DNA from: Paenibacillus sp. An7
Lineage (GTDB): Bacteria > Bacillota > Bacilli > Paenibacillales > Paenibacillaceae
Assembly: GCF_009870785.1 (NCBI RefSeq)
Contig: NZ_WTWX01000010.1
Coordinates: 1-53,504 of the forward strand
Direction of reading: 5' to 3'
Length of the DNA stretch: 53,504 nucleotides
Of this stretch, positions 45,962 to 53,504 are shown one piece after another. The position numbers and the translations under genes were made by a program. A model generated the notes under the pieces. The model had not been told where the DNA came from. It searched no databases and worked only from the letters and a program-made list of their open reading frames with translations. Numbering within the stretch: the stretch's first letter is position 1; each line of letters opens with the position of its first letter.

Positions 45962-46037
45962 GGCCGGTAGCGCAGATCTTGTTATAAAAAAACAAATAAC
46001 ATCTGCTTAGTTCAGAAGACTGCATACATGCGGGCTC

Positions 46038-46085
46038 AGACTGTAGACAAACTAGCCTAAACTAGTTTGTCTACAGTCTTTTTTA
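46038..46085 (+). terminator. Terminator with an 18-bp perfect stem
   Basis: AGACTGTAGACAAACTAG pairs perfectly with CTAGTTTGTCTACAGTCT around a 6-nt loop, followed by TTTTTTATTT. It ends the PL11 transcript. Confidence 0.92.
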
Positions 46086-46127
46086 TTTACAATAGAATCA
46101 ACTACTTTATTTGACGTGACAATCAGG

Positions 46128-46223
46128 CTAACAAAACAATCATCCACTCAGCTTGACCAATTTGAAATGGTTGCTCTAGATCAACTCTTGCCAGAAGATC
46201 ATTTGGTTCGAAAAATGGAATCT
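46128..46223 (+). pseudogene. IS1182-type transposase N-terminal remnant
   Basis: The frame encodes LTKQSSTQLDQFEMVALDQL then LPEDHLVRKMES, the beginning of IS1182-family transposases. The frame stops after 32 codons, the start is missing, and no catalytic part remains. Confidence 0.75.
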
Positions 46224-46227
46224 ACAA

Positions 46228-46256
46228 GCAGAGTCCTTGAATATCAAGGACTCTGC
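46228..46256. other. Perfect 12-bp hairpin
   Basis: GCAGAGTCCTTG pairs with CAAGGACTCTGC around AATAT. There is no T-run right beside it. It follows the transposase remnant and may be left from that element, or may end the collagen-like transcript. The 150 bases between it and 46423 show no gene. Confidence 0.5.
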
Positions 46257-46422
46257 CCAGAATTTATGTGTTAGTACAACACCGAATTCTCGTTTTACGT
46301 TAACCGTATTCGCAAAGTGATCGGGATGACACGAGTCTGAAACAAAGAGAACTCTCCAGATTCGATTGTTAACAAGAGAAGGTTTCTGCAATCTGTAATT
46401 GCAATACGAGAAATTAAAGTTA

Positions 46423-46998
46423 TTAATCTAATTTCTTGATTAGGATAGAAGCATTAACATTTGTTTGTGTACCTCCAGCTAATGTTTGTAGGGTAACTGC
46501 GGCAGCAGAAGTATGATTTCGAAGGGTGAGAACATCACCGGCTGCTACGGCAATAATAACCTGACCGTTATTTTGCTGAGTGCCTGCGCCTGAACCATAG
46601 ACTGTACCCGCAACCGGTGCACCATTAAGAAATAACGAGAACTGACTGGGTTCCACACCGGACACGGAGAAAGTAACTTCGTAGTCTCCCGGAGTGGTAA
46701 TTAGAATTTGAGAGGTTCCTGGAGCATGCGTAATCCCAGTTGTAAGTATTCCATTTGAATCAAAAATGACATCGGTCTCAATCGGTACAACTTGAGCACC
46801 AAGGTTGTAAATATACCCGTATTCGGCTAATCCGGCACCTGTTGCGCCAGTAGCACCAGTAGCCCCTGTTGCGCCCGTGTCACCTGTTGCGCCGGTAGCC
46901 CCTGCTGCGCCAGTAGCCCCTGTTGCACCTGTCGCTCCTTGGAGTCCTCGAGGCCCTTCTGGTCCTGGGGGACCTGGAGGACAATTACATTTCCCCAT
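46423..46998 (-). CDS. Collagen-like (BclA-type) surface protein
   Basis: A 191-residue protein. After a short Cys-containing start (MGKCNCPPG), residues 7-55 are about 16 uninterrupted Gly-X-Y triplets, mostly GAT, which form a collagen triple helix. Residues 56-191 form a beta-rich trimerising domain ([40 protein letters not shown], final [10 protein letters not shown]) like the C-terminal domain of exosporium BclA proteins of Bacillus. It would form a filament on the spore surface. There is no signal peptide, as expected for a protein made in the mother cell. AGAGGAGATG lies ahead of the ATG. The triplet-coding DNA is made of near-identical 9-bp units and can change length easily. Confidence 0.88.
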   Translation of the reverse strand: MGKCNCPPGPPGPEGPRGLQGATGATGATGAAGATGATGDTGATGATGATGATGAGLAEYGYIYNLGAQVVPIETDVIFDSNGILTTGITHAPGTSQILITTPGDYEVTFSVSGVEPSQFSLFLNGAPVAGTVYGSGAGTQQNNGQVIIAVAAGDVLTLRNHTSAAAVTLQTLAGGTQTNVNASILIKKLD

Positions 46999-47199
46999 AC
47001 ACTCATCTCCTCTTAACCAATGTGCTTCATTTTATTCAAATTTTTAATAGAGAAAACGGTGAAATACCTATTTACCAAAAAATAGGTGAATAAAGCAGTA
47101 TATTTGCTAAATTTGCACTCAACCGTGATATTGTCCCATACCATATGTCTACGCCTGCATTAGATAATACAAAGAGATTGAACCGGGGGAGTGATCTTA

Positions 47200-48231
47200 T
47201 TGGGAAGTAGTCCATTACTAGGTATTCTCGTTACCAAAAGGAGCAGCAAAAAAAGAATATTAAAGCTATATCAACGTTATCACAATGTAAACCTAAAGCT
47301 TTACACATTTACTCTGGAAGATATCCTTTGGAAGGAACAACGTATCATTGGGCTCAGTCTTACGAAAGGCATTTGGAAGCAAAGTTCGTTCCCTTTTCCT
47401 CATGTCGTATATAACCGGTGCTTCAACAAAAGTTCAACAGCCATTCAACGCATTGAGAAGGTGATCGGCAGGAATCGATGTTTTAACACAATCAATTTTT
47501 TTAATAAATGGGATATCAACAATATATTGAAGCAGTCAAAGCTTAAGCCTTATCTGCCAGACACATTTTTATATAACGAAGTCAACGTATTAGAGGTACT
47601 AGAGAAATATAAAGTAATATATATTAAGCCATTATACGGGGCTAAAGGGGAGTCCGTGTATCGACTTGAGCTAAAGGATAATCGAGATATTCACATCTCT
47701 TTGCATAGCTTGGCCCCAAGATTTATATGCAGACAAAGTGAAGGCATTCACAGAAAATTAGATGAACTATTCGGACAGAAAAAATACTTGGTTCAGCAAG
47801 GAGTTCATATAAGTCAACTTGATCATCAGTATTTTGACATCCGGGTTCTGGTTCAAAAAGATATCCTTGGAGAATGGACTGTTTCCGCCATAACGTGTAG
47901 AGCAGCTTATGAACATTACTATAACACGAGCATGTGTGAAACCGTGTATGATGCTGAAGAAATTCTTCCGCGATTATTTTCGCCGGATAAAGTGAATGAA
48001 ATTCGCTGTTCTCTGTATGAGCTAAGTGTAACAGCCGCACAAGAAGCAGAGACTTACTTGGGTTTATTGGGAGAATTGAGTGTCGACTTTGTATTAGATG
48101 AACAGAGAAAGATATGGATTATCGAACTTAACGGTCAACCCCCAAAAAATATATACAACGATCTTACGTGTTATAAACGAAAAATTTATAGTAGACCCTT
48201 AGAGTATGCTTATTATCTTTCCCAATCTTGA
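47200..48231 (+). CDS. YheC/YheD-type ATP-grasp protein
   Basis: A 343-residue protein with the pattern of the endospore coat-associated YheC/YheD family: LGILVTKRSS near the start, VVYNRCFNKSSTAIQRIEKV, then an ATP-grasp fold with VIYIKPLYGAKGESVYRLEL, an 'FDIRVLVQKDILGEWTVSAI' strand and the metal site IELNGQPPKN near the C-terminus. ATP-grasp enzymes join a carboxylate to an amine or thiol; the substrate of this family is unknown. The start at TTG 47200 is favoured because GGGGGAGTGAT lies eight bases ahead, while a GTG at 47191 lies inside it. It precedes a glycosyltransferase in the same direction, 48 bp away. Confidence 0.82.
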   Translation: MGSSPLLGILVTKRSSKKRILKLYQRYHNVNLKLYTFTLEDILWKEQRIIGLSLTKGIWKQSSFPFPHVVYNRCFNKSSTAIQRIEKVIGRNRCFNTINFFNKWDINNILKQSKLKPYLPDTFLYNEVNVLEVLEKYKVIYIKPLYGAKGESVYRLELKDNRDIHISLHSLAPRFICRQSEGIHRKLDELFGQKKYLVQQGVHISQLDHQYFDIRVLVQKDILGEWTVSAITCRAAYEHYYNTSMCETVYDAEEILPRLFSPDKVNEIRCSLYELSVTAAQEAETYLGLLGELSVDFVLDEQRKIWIIELNGQPPKNIYNDLTCYKRKIYSRPLEYAYYLSQS

Positions 48232-48279
48232 GGATAAGATCTAAAGAGAAGTGAATAAAGCTATTGTGAGGTGAGAATT

Positions 48280-49383
48280 ATGATTTCTATTAGTCTATGT
48301 ATGATTGTTAAGAACGAAGAGGATGTCATTGAAGGATGTCTGAGCTCCGTTTGTGATCTTGTTGATGAGATTATTATTGTAGATACAGGATCGACCGATC
48401 AAACGAAAGCAATTGCGCGCAAATACACGGAGAGAATTTATGATTTTGTTTGGATAGATGATTTTGCAAAAGCCCGGAATTTTGCTTTTAATCAAGCAAG
48501 TAAGGACTACATTTTTTGGTTGGATGCTGATGACATTTTGAAAGAAAAGGACCGCGCTAAACTCGCTGCTTTAAAAGAGACGCTTGACCCAAATATTGAT
48601 TCTGTCACAATGAATTATCATCTAGCATTCGATGAATTTGGCGAAGTTACATCCAGTTTAAGACGCAATCGACTAGTGAAAAGAAGCAATCTGTTTCAAT
48701 GGGTTGGTGCTGTGCATGAGTATCTGGCAGTGTGGGGATCCATCTTAAATAGTGATATAGCTGTAACGCACAGTAGACTTCATCATGAAAATGAACGAAA
48801 TCTCCGTATTTATGAAAAACGATTAGCCCAGGGTGAGGTATTTTCGCCGCGTGATTTGTATTATTATGCTAATGAATTATTGGATCATCGGAGGTTTGAA
48901 GAGGCAATTCGCTATTATGAAAAATTTCTAGCGACAGGCAAAGGTTGGGTAGAAGACAATATCTTAGCTTGTGGAAAACTAGCGGATGCCTTTCATCATC
49001 TCGGAGATCAGCAAAACGAACTTCGCTCTTCATTAAGATCGTTACAATTCAGTCCCCCTCGTGCTGAATTTTGTTGTCGTTTAGGTTATCTCTTTTTACA
49101 ACAAAATGACATTAATACATCCATATTTTGGTACAAAGTAGCTACACAATTAGAACCTCTTAAAGATAGCTGGGGATTGGTAAGCCCAATGTGCTCCACT
49201 TGGTTACCCCACTTGCAATTGTGCGTATGCTACGATCGCCTTGGGAAATATGAGTTGGCTTATCAGCATAATGAAGCCGCCAGCCTTTATCGGCCAAATG
49301 ATGAGCGTATCCTGCAGAACAAGCGTTATTTTCTCACCCGAGGAGTAATAGGTCATGGGTGCCAAGGTGATGCGGTTAATTAG
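48280..49383 (+). CDS. Family 2 glycosyltransferase with C-terminal TPR-like repeats
   Basis: A 367-residue protein. The N-terminal GT-A domain (1-165) has ISLCMIVKNEEDVIEGCLSS, IIIVDTGSTDQTK and the metal site FWLDADDIL. The C-terminal part (about 190-360) is helical with TPR-like units (DLYYYANELLDHRRFEEAIR; FCCRLGYLFLQQNDINTSIF; YDRLGKYELAYQHNEAASLY). Proteins of this pair-domain type glycosylate surface or spore proteins, and the nearby collagen-like and giant repeat proteins are plausible acceptors. That is inference from position. The ATG at 48280 has GAGGTGAG six bases ahead. There is no membrane helix. Confidence 0.87.
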   Translation: MISISLCMIVKNEEDVIEGCLSSVCDLVDEIIIVDTGSTDQTKAIARKYTERIYDFVWIDDFAKARNFAFNQASKDYIFWLDADDILKEKDRAKLAALKETLDPNIDSVTMNYHLAFDEFGEVTSSLRRNRLVKRSNLFQWVGAVHEYLAVWGSILNSDIAVTHSRLHHENERNLRIYEKRLAQGEVFSPRDLYYYANELLDHRRFEEAIRYYEKFLATGKGWVEDNILACGKLADAFHHLGDQQNELRSSLRSLQFSPPRAEFCCRLGYLFLQQNDINTSIFWYKVATQLEPLKDSWGLVSPMCSTWLPHLQLCVCYDRLGKYELAYQHNEAASLYRPNDERILQNKRYFLTRGVIGHGCQGDAVN

Positions 49384-49447
49384 CTGAATTCCGCTTTAGC
49401 ACATACCGTACTCCACATCTATATCCCACGCTGACAATCCAATAACA

Positions 49448-49487
49448 AAAGACCGTTAGTGATGCTGCTGTGCTCCTAACGGTCTTT
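49448..49487 (+). terminator. Terminator after the glycosyltransferase gene
   Basis: AAAGACCGTTAG pairs perfectly with CTAACGGTCTTT (12 bp). Confidence 0.88.
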
Positions 49488-49671
49488 CTTGATCGTCGAG
49501 ACGAATAGCAGAAGGATTGGATAAAATGCAGGAGACTGTTATGGGGCCTAATATGAAAAGCATCGATTCTCCCAAACTGCATTGATTCATGGGGATATCA
49601 CTTTAACTAAAGCAGGTATTTAAGATGCTCAATGAAGTAACTCAACAATCGGAATATATGTTAAAAAATGT

Positions 49672-49700
49672 TTGACAGCCGCGTTCAGCCTCATTACAAT
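49672..49700 (+). promoter_or_regulatory. Sigma-A promoter of the sulfate transport operon
   Basis: TTGACA (49672-49677), a 17-bp spacer and TACAAT (49695-49700) make a near-consensus promoter. Transcription would start near 49707, leaving a leader of about 180 nt before the ATG at 49889. Confidence 0.75.
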
Positions 49701-49706
49701 GTACAT

Positions 49707-49848
49707 AACATACTAAACAGGTAGGAATAAATGTTAATGCGAAACCTACCATACGGACGAGGAACGTAAGGCAGTATAGACCCGGCAGACACGTACATTC
49801 CAAGACGGTTTGACCTTGATCTATAGGCTTTCGTTCCTCCATTTTTTA
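49707..49848 (+). ncRNA. Structured leader RNA ending in a terminator-like stem
   Basis: Hairpin 1 is AGGTAGG (49719-49725) with CCTACC (49745-49750). A larger stem follows: GAGGAACG (49759-49766) pairs with CGTTCCTC (49832-49839), extended by TATAGA (49775-49780) with TCTATA (49820-49825), and ends in CATTTTTT. That is the shape of an attenuator 40 nt before the first gene. It does not fit the SAM-I riboswitch or T-box patterns I know. Confidence 0.5.
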
Positions 49849-49888
49849 TATCTCATGCGTAATAGCTGTGGCGAAGGGGAGATTGTAG

Positions 49889-50923
49889 ATGAAAAAGGGG
49901 ATCCGCAAAGGTCTTACGATCAGTATGGCATTATTATTAACGGCTTCGCTGGCAGCATGTGGTGGAAGTGGTGAGGATAAATCTGGAGCCATTGAATTGT
50001 TAAACGTTTCTTATGACCCTACACGTGAACTGTATGATCAGTATAACAAAGCTTTTGCTGCTTACTATGAGCAGGAGAAAGGGCAGAAAGTGACGATTAA
50101 ACAATCCCACGGAGGATCAGGTAAACAGAGCCGTTCTGTTATTGATGGTTTGGATGCAGATGTGGTGACACTTGCCCTGGGATACGATATCAGTGCTATA
50201 GAAGAAAAAGGCCTCATTAATGAAGGCTGGCAGGAGAAATTCGAACATAACAGTGCTCCTTATACATCCACCATTGTATTTCTCGTTCGTAAAGGCAATC
50301 CCAAAGGGATTAAAGATTGGGATGATCTAATCAAGGGCGATACAGAGGTCATTACACCGAATCCCCAAACATCGGGCGGAGCAAGATGGAACTATCTGGC
50401 GGCATGGGGTTATGCACTGAAAAAGAACAATAACGACGAAACCAAAGCAAAAGAGTTCGTAGCTGAACTGTTTAAGCATACACCGGTTCTTGATACAGGA
50501 GCGCGCGGTTCAACCACTACATTTGTAGAGCGTAAGATTGGTGATGTGTTGCTGGCTTGGGAGAATGAAGCTCTGTTGTCTGTAAAAGAACTGGGACCGG
50601 ACAAATTTGATATCGTCTATCCTTCGGTCAGTATTCTGGCAGAACCGCCCGTTGCTGTCGTTGATAAAAATGTAGAGAAAAAAGGTACACGAGAGGCCGC
50701 GGAAGCTTACCTTACCTATCTGTATAGTGAAGAAGGACAAAAAATTGCAGCAGACAATTATTATCGTCCTACACTGGATACGGTAGCTGAACAGTATAAG
50801 GATGCCTTTCCTCAGATCGAACTGTTCACCATTTCGGATGTATTCGGCACTTGGGAAGAAACACAGGAGAAACATTTCAGTGAAGGCGGTATTTTCGAGC
50901 AAATCTACACACCAGGCAGCTAA
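49889..50923 (+). CDS. sbp: Sulfate-binding lipoprotein of an ABC transporter
   Basis: A 344-residue substrate-binding protein. The lipoprotein signal ends at LAACGGSG (lipid-modified Cys24). The mature part has the sulfate/thiosulfate-binding family pattern: [20 protein letters not shown], then [30 protein letters not shown], and the [20 protein letters not shown] segment. It captures sulfate outside the membrane and passes it to the two permeases encoded next. AGGGGAG lies eight bases before the ATG. It is the first gene of the operon behind the structured leader. Gap to the next gene: 54 bp. Confidence 0.92.
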   Translation: MKKGIRKGLTISMALLLTASLAACGGSGEDKSGAIELLNVSYDPTRELYDQYNKAFAAYYEQEKGQKVTIKQSHGGSGKQSRSVIDGLDADVVTLALGYDISAIEEKGLINEGWQEKFEHNSAPYTSTIVFLVRKGNPKGIKDWDDLIKGDTEVITPNPQTSGGARWNYLAAWGYALKKNNNDETKAKEFVAELFKHTPVLDTGARGSTTTFVERKIGDVLLAWENEALLSVKELGPDKFDIVYPSVSILAEPPVAVVDKNVEKKGTREAAEAYLTYLYSEEGQKIAADNYYRPTLDTVAEQYKDAFPQIELFTISDVFGTWEETQEKHFSEGGIFEQIYTPGS

Positions 50924-50977
50924 AGCTTTGGCACGGCTGACCGGACAAAAACCGGAGGCGAGAAGGGATGAACAGGC

Positions 50978-51820
50978 ATGAGTAGTAGTGGAGTGGGAAC
51001 TTCCAAAGTAAGGGTCCTCCCTGGTTTTGGAATATCAATGGGTTTTACGGTTCTATACTTAAGCCTCGTGGTACTCATTCCACTGGCTGCACTTCTGTTT
51101 AATTCAACAGGTCTTACATGGGGCAAGTTCTTCGAAATGGCTAGCAATCCTCGGATTTTGGCTTCTTTTAAAGTCAGCTTTATGACTGCTGGTTTTGCTG
51201 CTTTTGCGAATTTGTTTCTAGGTTTACTGCTTGCGTGGGTGTTAGTACGTTATGAGTTTCCGGGCAAAAAAATATTTGATGCGATTATTGATCTGCCCTT
51301 TGCGCTGCCTACAGCAGTCGCTGGTGTAGCACTAACCGCTTTGTATTCGCCTAACGGCTGGATCGGCTCCCTGCTTGATCCGCTTGGCATCAAAGTTGCG
51401 TTCTCTCAGCTAGGCATCACGCTCGCACTTATGTTTATTGGTATTCCGTTTGTCGTACGGACTGTTCAGCCTGTTCTAGCTGAACTGGATACTGGTTTAG
51501 AAGAAGCGGCGGCAACGCTGGGAGCAGGACGCTGGCTGACGTTTCGCAAAGTGATTCTGCCTGAACTGATTCCGCCTCTTCTGACCGGGTTTGCGCTGGC
51601 ATTTGCAAGGGGAATTGGGGAGTATGGTTCGGTCGTCTTTATCTCGGGAAACATGCCAATGAAGACGGAAATTGCTCCACTGCTCATCATGACACAGTTG
51701 GAAAAATTCGATTACGCCGGAGCTACCGCTGTCGCTTTATTGCTCTTGCTCGTATCTTTCGTGCTGTTACTTCTCATTAATACTCTGCAGCGCTGGAGCC
51801 GCAAAACATCCCGAAGATAA
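50978..51820 (+). CDS. cysT: Sulfate ABC transporter permease CysT
   Basis: A 280-residue membrane permease with about six helices and the EAA loop ([20 protein letters not shown]) that contacts the ATPase. [20 protein letters not shown] and the late [20 protein letters not shown] are typical of the CysT/CysU subunit. It forms the membrane channel together with CysW. It lies between sbp and cysW in the usual order, 19 bp before cysW. Confidence 0.93.
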   Translation: MSSSGVGTSKVRVLPGFGISMGFTVLYLSLVVLIPLAALLFNSTGLTWGKFFEMASNPRILASFKVSFMTAGFAAFANLFLGLLLAWVLVRYEFPGKKIFDAIIDLPFALPTAVAGVALTALYSPNGWIGSLLDPLGIKVAFSQLGITLALMFIGIPFVVRTVQPVLAELDTGLEEAAATLGAGRWLTFRKVILPELIPPLLTGFALAFARGIGEYGSVVFISGNMPMKTEIAPLLIMTQLEKFDYAGATAVALLLLLVSFVLLLLINTLQRWSRKTSRR

Positions 51821-51839
51821 AGAAAAGGAGGAATCCATC

Positions 51840-52703
51840 ATGGCAGGAACCGTACCTTTAGGAACAGGAGCTAAAGTACAGACAAAAGCATCCCGGGGAG
51901 CAAGCGAAGCTGCCTGGGTCAAGTGGACACTGATCGGAGCGGCTGTACTTGTGATGGGCTGGCTCCTTATTTTGCCCCTCGTTATCGTAATCACGGAAGC
52001 TTTAAAACAAGGAGTGGGCGTATTTATCGCAGCTCTTACGGAGCCGGATGCACTCGCTGCATTGAAGCTCACTTTAATCGTAGCAGCAATTACCGTGCCT
52101 CTGAACACCATCTTTGGAGTTATGGCAGCTTGGCTTATTACGAAATTTCATTTTCGAGGCAAGGGGCTGCTGATTACATTAATCGATCTTCCGTTCTCGA
52201 TCTCACCTGTAGTTGGCGGGCTTATGTTTGTGCTTGTATTTGGGGCAAGCGGATGGTTGGGTCCTTTGCTGGAAGCATGGAATACGAAGGTGATTTTTGC
52301 AGTACCCGGTATTATTCTAGCGACATTATTCATTACTTTTCCTTTTGTAGCAAGAGAGCTTATCCCGCTCATGGAAGACCAAGGAACACAGGAAGAAGAA
52401 GCAGCGGTAATGCTCGGTGCGAAAGGGTGGAGAGTGTTTTTCTCAGTTACTTTGCCTAACATCAAGTGGGGCTTATTGTATGGTGTTATTTTATGTAATG
52501 CCAGGGCAATGGGAGAATTCGGGGCTGTATCTGTTGTATCCGGGCATATCCGGGGAGAGACGAACACTTTGCCACTGCATGTTGAAATTTTGTATAACGA
52601 ATATCAATTTTCAGCCTCTTTTGCTGTAGCCTCTTTGTTGTTGTTGCTGGCTCTGGCAACGCTCATATTGAAAAGCTTCTTTAGTAGGAAAAGTACACAT
52701 TGA
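51840..52703 (+). CDS. cysW: Sulfate ABC transporter permease CysW
   Basis: A 287-residue permease with about six membrane helices. It shows the EAA loop ([20 protein letters not shown]), [20 protein letters not shown] and the CysW-type segment [28 protein letters not shown] lies ahead of the ATG. The ATP-binding subunit CysA, needed to power transport, is not found after it in this window: the next gene is a YezD-type protein and then non-coding repeats, so the ATPase must be encoded elsewhere or beyond the window, as in several other Bacillales. Confidence 0.93.
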   Translation: MAGTVPLGTGAKVQTKASRGASEAAWVKWTLIGAAVLVMGWLLILPLVIVITEALKQGVGVFIAALTEPDALAALKLTLIVAAITVPLNTIFGVMAAWLITKFHFRGKGLLITLIDLPFSISPVVGGLMFVLVFGASGWLGPLLEAWNTKVIFAVPGIILATLFITFPFVARELIPLMEDQGTQEEEAAVMLGAKGWRVFFSVTLPNIKWGLLYGVILCNARAMGEFGAVSVVSGHIRGETNTLPLHVEILYNEYQFSASFAVASLLLLLALATLILKSFFSRKSTH

Positions 52704-52753
52704 CCATAATCCCATAGGGGGCAGTGGCCTAATATAAACAGGAGGCGTTTGTA

Positions 52754-52972
52754 ATGGCGAAACCGCTAAAAGTGGATGAAGTGTGGTTGGAACGGATTGC
52801 TGAATTACTAAATGGGATGGAGTTCGGCGCTGTATCGATCGTGGTGCACGAAGGGCAGATTGTACAGATCGAACGTACTGAGCGCAAACGATACGATAAT
52901 AAGGCGGCGGCACGTACTTCGTCAGCGGGTAATGCGGGGAAGACTTCATCTGCGGGAGCGGGGAAGGTGTAA
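52754..52972 (+). CDS. yezD: YezD-family small protein (DUF2292)
   Basis: A 72-residue protein. Residues 1-48 follow the YezD/DUF2292 pattern (VDEVWLERIAELLNGMEFGA, VSIVVHEGQIVQIERTERKR). Family members are small, cytoplasmic and frequently encoded next to sulfate or cysteine genes; their role is unknown. The final 23 residues (AAARTSSAGNAGKTSSAGAG) are a low-complexity Ala/Ser/Gly tail not usual for the family. GGAGGCG lies about seven bases before the ATG. It is 50 bp after cysW and probably the last gene of the operon. Confidence 0.87.
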   Translation: MAKPLKVDEVWLERIAELLNGMEFGAVSIVVHEGQIVQIERTERKRYDNKAAARTSSAGNAGKTSSAGAGKV

Positions 52973-53013
52973 GTGGTTATTGTTAGTAGCGGGGAACGGT
53001 ATATTTGTAGAGT

Positions 53014-53150
53014 GGCGGGAAACAATCTTTCGGTGCTCATCGGTACCTTGGGGTGGCGGGAAACGATCTTTCGGTGCTCATCGGTACCTTGGGGTGCGGG
53101 AAACGATCTTTCCGTGCTCATGCTCCACTTGTTTTGGCTGGACGTAAGTA
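53014..53150. repeat. About 41-bp tandem repeats (three units)
   Basis: GGCGGGAAACAATCTTTCGG starts at 53014 and recurs at 53055 and 53096 with few changes; units 1 and 2 both continue through 'tgctcatcggtaccttgggg'. The third unit runs into 'catgctccacttg' and then TTTGGCTGGAC (53133-53143), which pairs with GTCCAGCCAAA at 53169-53179. No gene covers this stretch convincingly. Confidence 0.8.
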
Positions 53151-53257
53151 GAATCGAGGAAGTAAATGGTCCAGCCAAAGCCAAAAGTCGCTATGATCTC
53201 GGAATGATCTTATTCCCTTGAGTTACGTTTGTGTAGGGAGAAAAAGGGCAAAGCTTC

Positions 53258-53366
53258 CTCCCCACGTGGTGTGGGGGGAGCAATGGACGTCGCTGTTTCC
53301 TTGGGGTAAACAGCGAGTCATAGAGGGAAGAGGGGAGGCAGGCTAGTAGTTAGCTGCCTTTTTTTA
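53258..53366 (+). terminator. Hairpin cluster ending in a terminator
   Basis: Two hairpins come first (CCCCAC...GTGGGG near 53255-53280 and GCTGTTT...AAACAGC near 53291-53313). The third, AGGCAG-CTA...TAG-CTGCCT (53336-53359), is followed by seven Ts. It may end the sulfate operon transcript or form a leader for a gene beyond the window. Confidence 0.6.
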
Positions 53367-53408
53367 TATGAGTAAGAATGGAAAATGATCAATGTTACTT
53401 GTGAGTGA

Positions 53409-53504
53409 CGGGGAACGATCCTTCGGCGCTCATCGACAGTGTAGAGGTAGCGGGAAACGATCTTTCCGTGCTCATGCTCCGCTTGTTTTGGCTGGACGTA
53501 AGTA
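53409..53504. repeat. Second block of the about 41-bp repeats, running off the window
   Basis: A diverged unit at 53409-53449 is followed by 53450-53504, which matches 53096-53150 at 54 of 55 positions (one A/G change). The copy is cut by the window end. Confidence 0.8.

Noticed and set aside
49642..49842. Minus-strand frame encoding a Cys-rich 66-residue peptide
   Set aside because: It lies exactly across the promoter and structured leader of the sulfate operon; the apparent ribosome binding site is part of the terminator-like stem.
49759..49850. SAM-I riboswitch in the sulfate leader
   Set aside because: 'acccggca' and 'attcc' look familiar, but the 5' part (GGTGGAGGGA-like helix) and the kink-turn arrangement are missing.
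52973..53221. Plus-strand frame of 82 codons after the YezD gene
   Set aside because: It is made largely of the 41-bp tandem repeat read through in shifting frames, without a ribosome binding site.
53014..53504. The 41-bp repeats as a CRISPR array
   Set aside because: Whole units are conserved, with no unique spacers between short repeats, and no cas genes are present.

Overview
The window looks like chromosomal DNA of a spore-forming Firmicute, most likely Paenibacillus or a close relative. Supporting signs are the moderate-to-low GC content, strong AGGAGG ribosome binding sites, TTG/GTG starts, a collagen-like exosporium-type protein, a YheC/YheD-type ATP-grasp protein, a CcdC homologue, a PL11 rhamnogalacturonan lyase and copper-amine-oxidase-like 'stalk' domains. 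No database search was run; all family calls rest on reading the translations.

Layout. (1) 1-10.8 kb is an AT-rich accessory region. It holds small membrane or secreted proteins of unknown function, two broken copies of one lipoprotein gene, a complete tyrosine recombinase (5668-6510), and six or seven copies of an interspersed palindromic repeat, about one between each pair of small genes. It ends in a decayed tRNA-Pro, the 3' half of a tRNA-Gly and a fragment of a second recombinase gene, which looks like the scar of an old integration. (2) 10.9-14.1 kb: an OmpR-type response regulator and histidine kinase, then a membrane glycosyltransferase. (3) 14.2-17.1 kb: an ArsR-type repressor and a four-domain CoA-disulfide-reductase/rhodanese/TusA/DsrE fusion, with a clear operator-promoter. 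(4) 17.2-25.7 kb: housekeeping and metabolic genes, namely a GH13 amylase, a divergent lactate dehydrogenase paralogue, a MerR/coiled-coil protein with a coupled small protein, methionine aminopeptidase, a membrane thioredoxin-like protein, CcdC, an unknown membrane-anchored protein and an Rrf2 regulator with a palindromic operator. (5) 25.8-32.2 kb: three consecutive genes, each encoding an ECF-sigma-like cytoplasmic domain, one membrane helix and a large DUF4179-like outer domain, followed by a DUF4188 gene. (6) 32.2-35 kb: a LacI-type regulator and a GH1 (6-phospho-)beta-glucosidase. (7) 35.2-49.4 kb: a 2,521-residue repeat protein with a DUF11 domain and about 23 cadherin/Ig-like repeats, a methyltransferase, the PL11 lyase, an IS1182-type remnant, a collagen-like protein, the YheC/D-type protein and a glycosyltransferase with a repeat domain. 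(8) 49.6-53.5 kb: a sulfate ABC transporter operon (binding protein, two permeases, YezD) behind a strong promoter and a structured, terminator-ending leader, then a non-coding stretch of roughly 41-bp tandem repeats that runs off the window end.

The parts most worth a second look are: the triple sigma/anti-sigma-like fusions, whose cytoplasmic halves are almost identical between copies 2 and 3 while the outer halves differ; the repeat-punctuated small-gene array beside the recombinase; the leader RNA of the sulfate operon; a dispersed TTATGAAATTGATTC palindrome family shared by the sugar genes and others; and the lactate dehydrogenase paralogue that lacks the usual NAD-binding Asp and substrate-site Gln.
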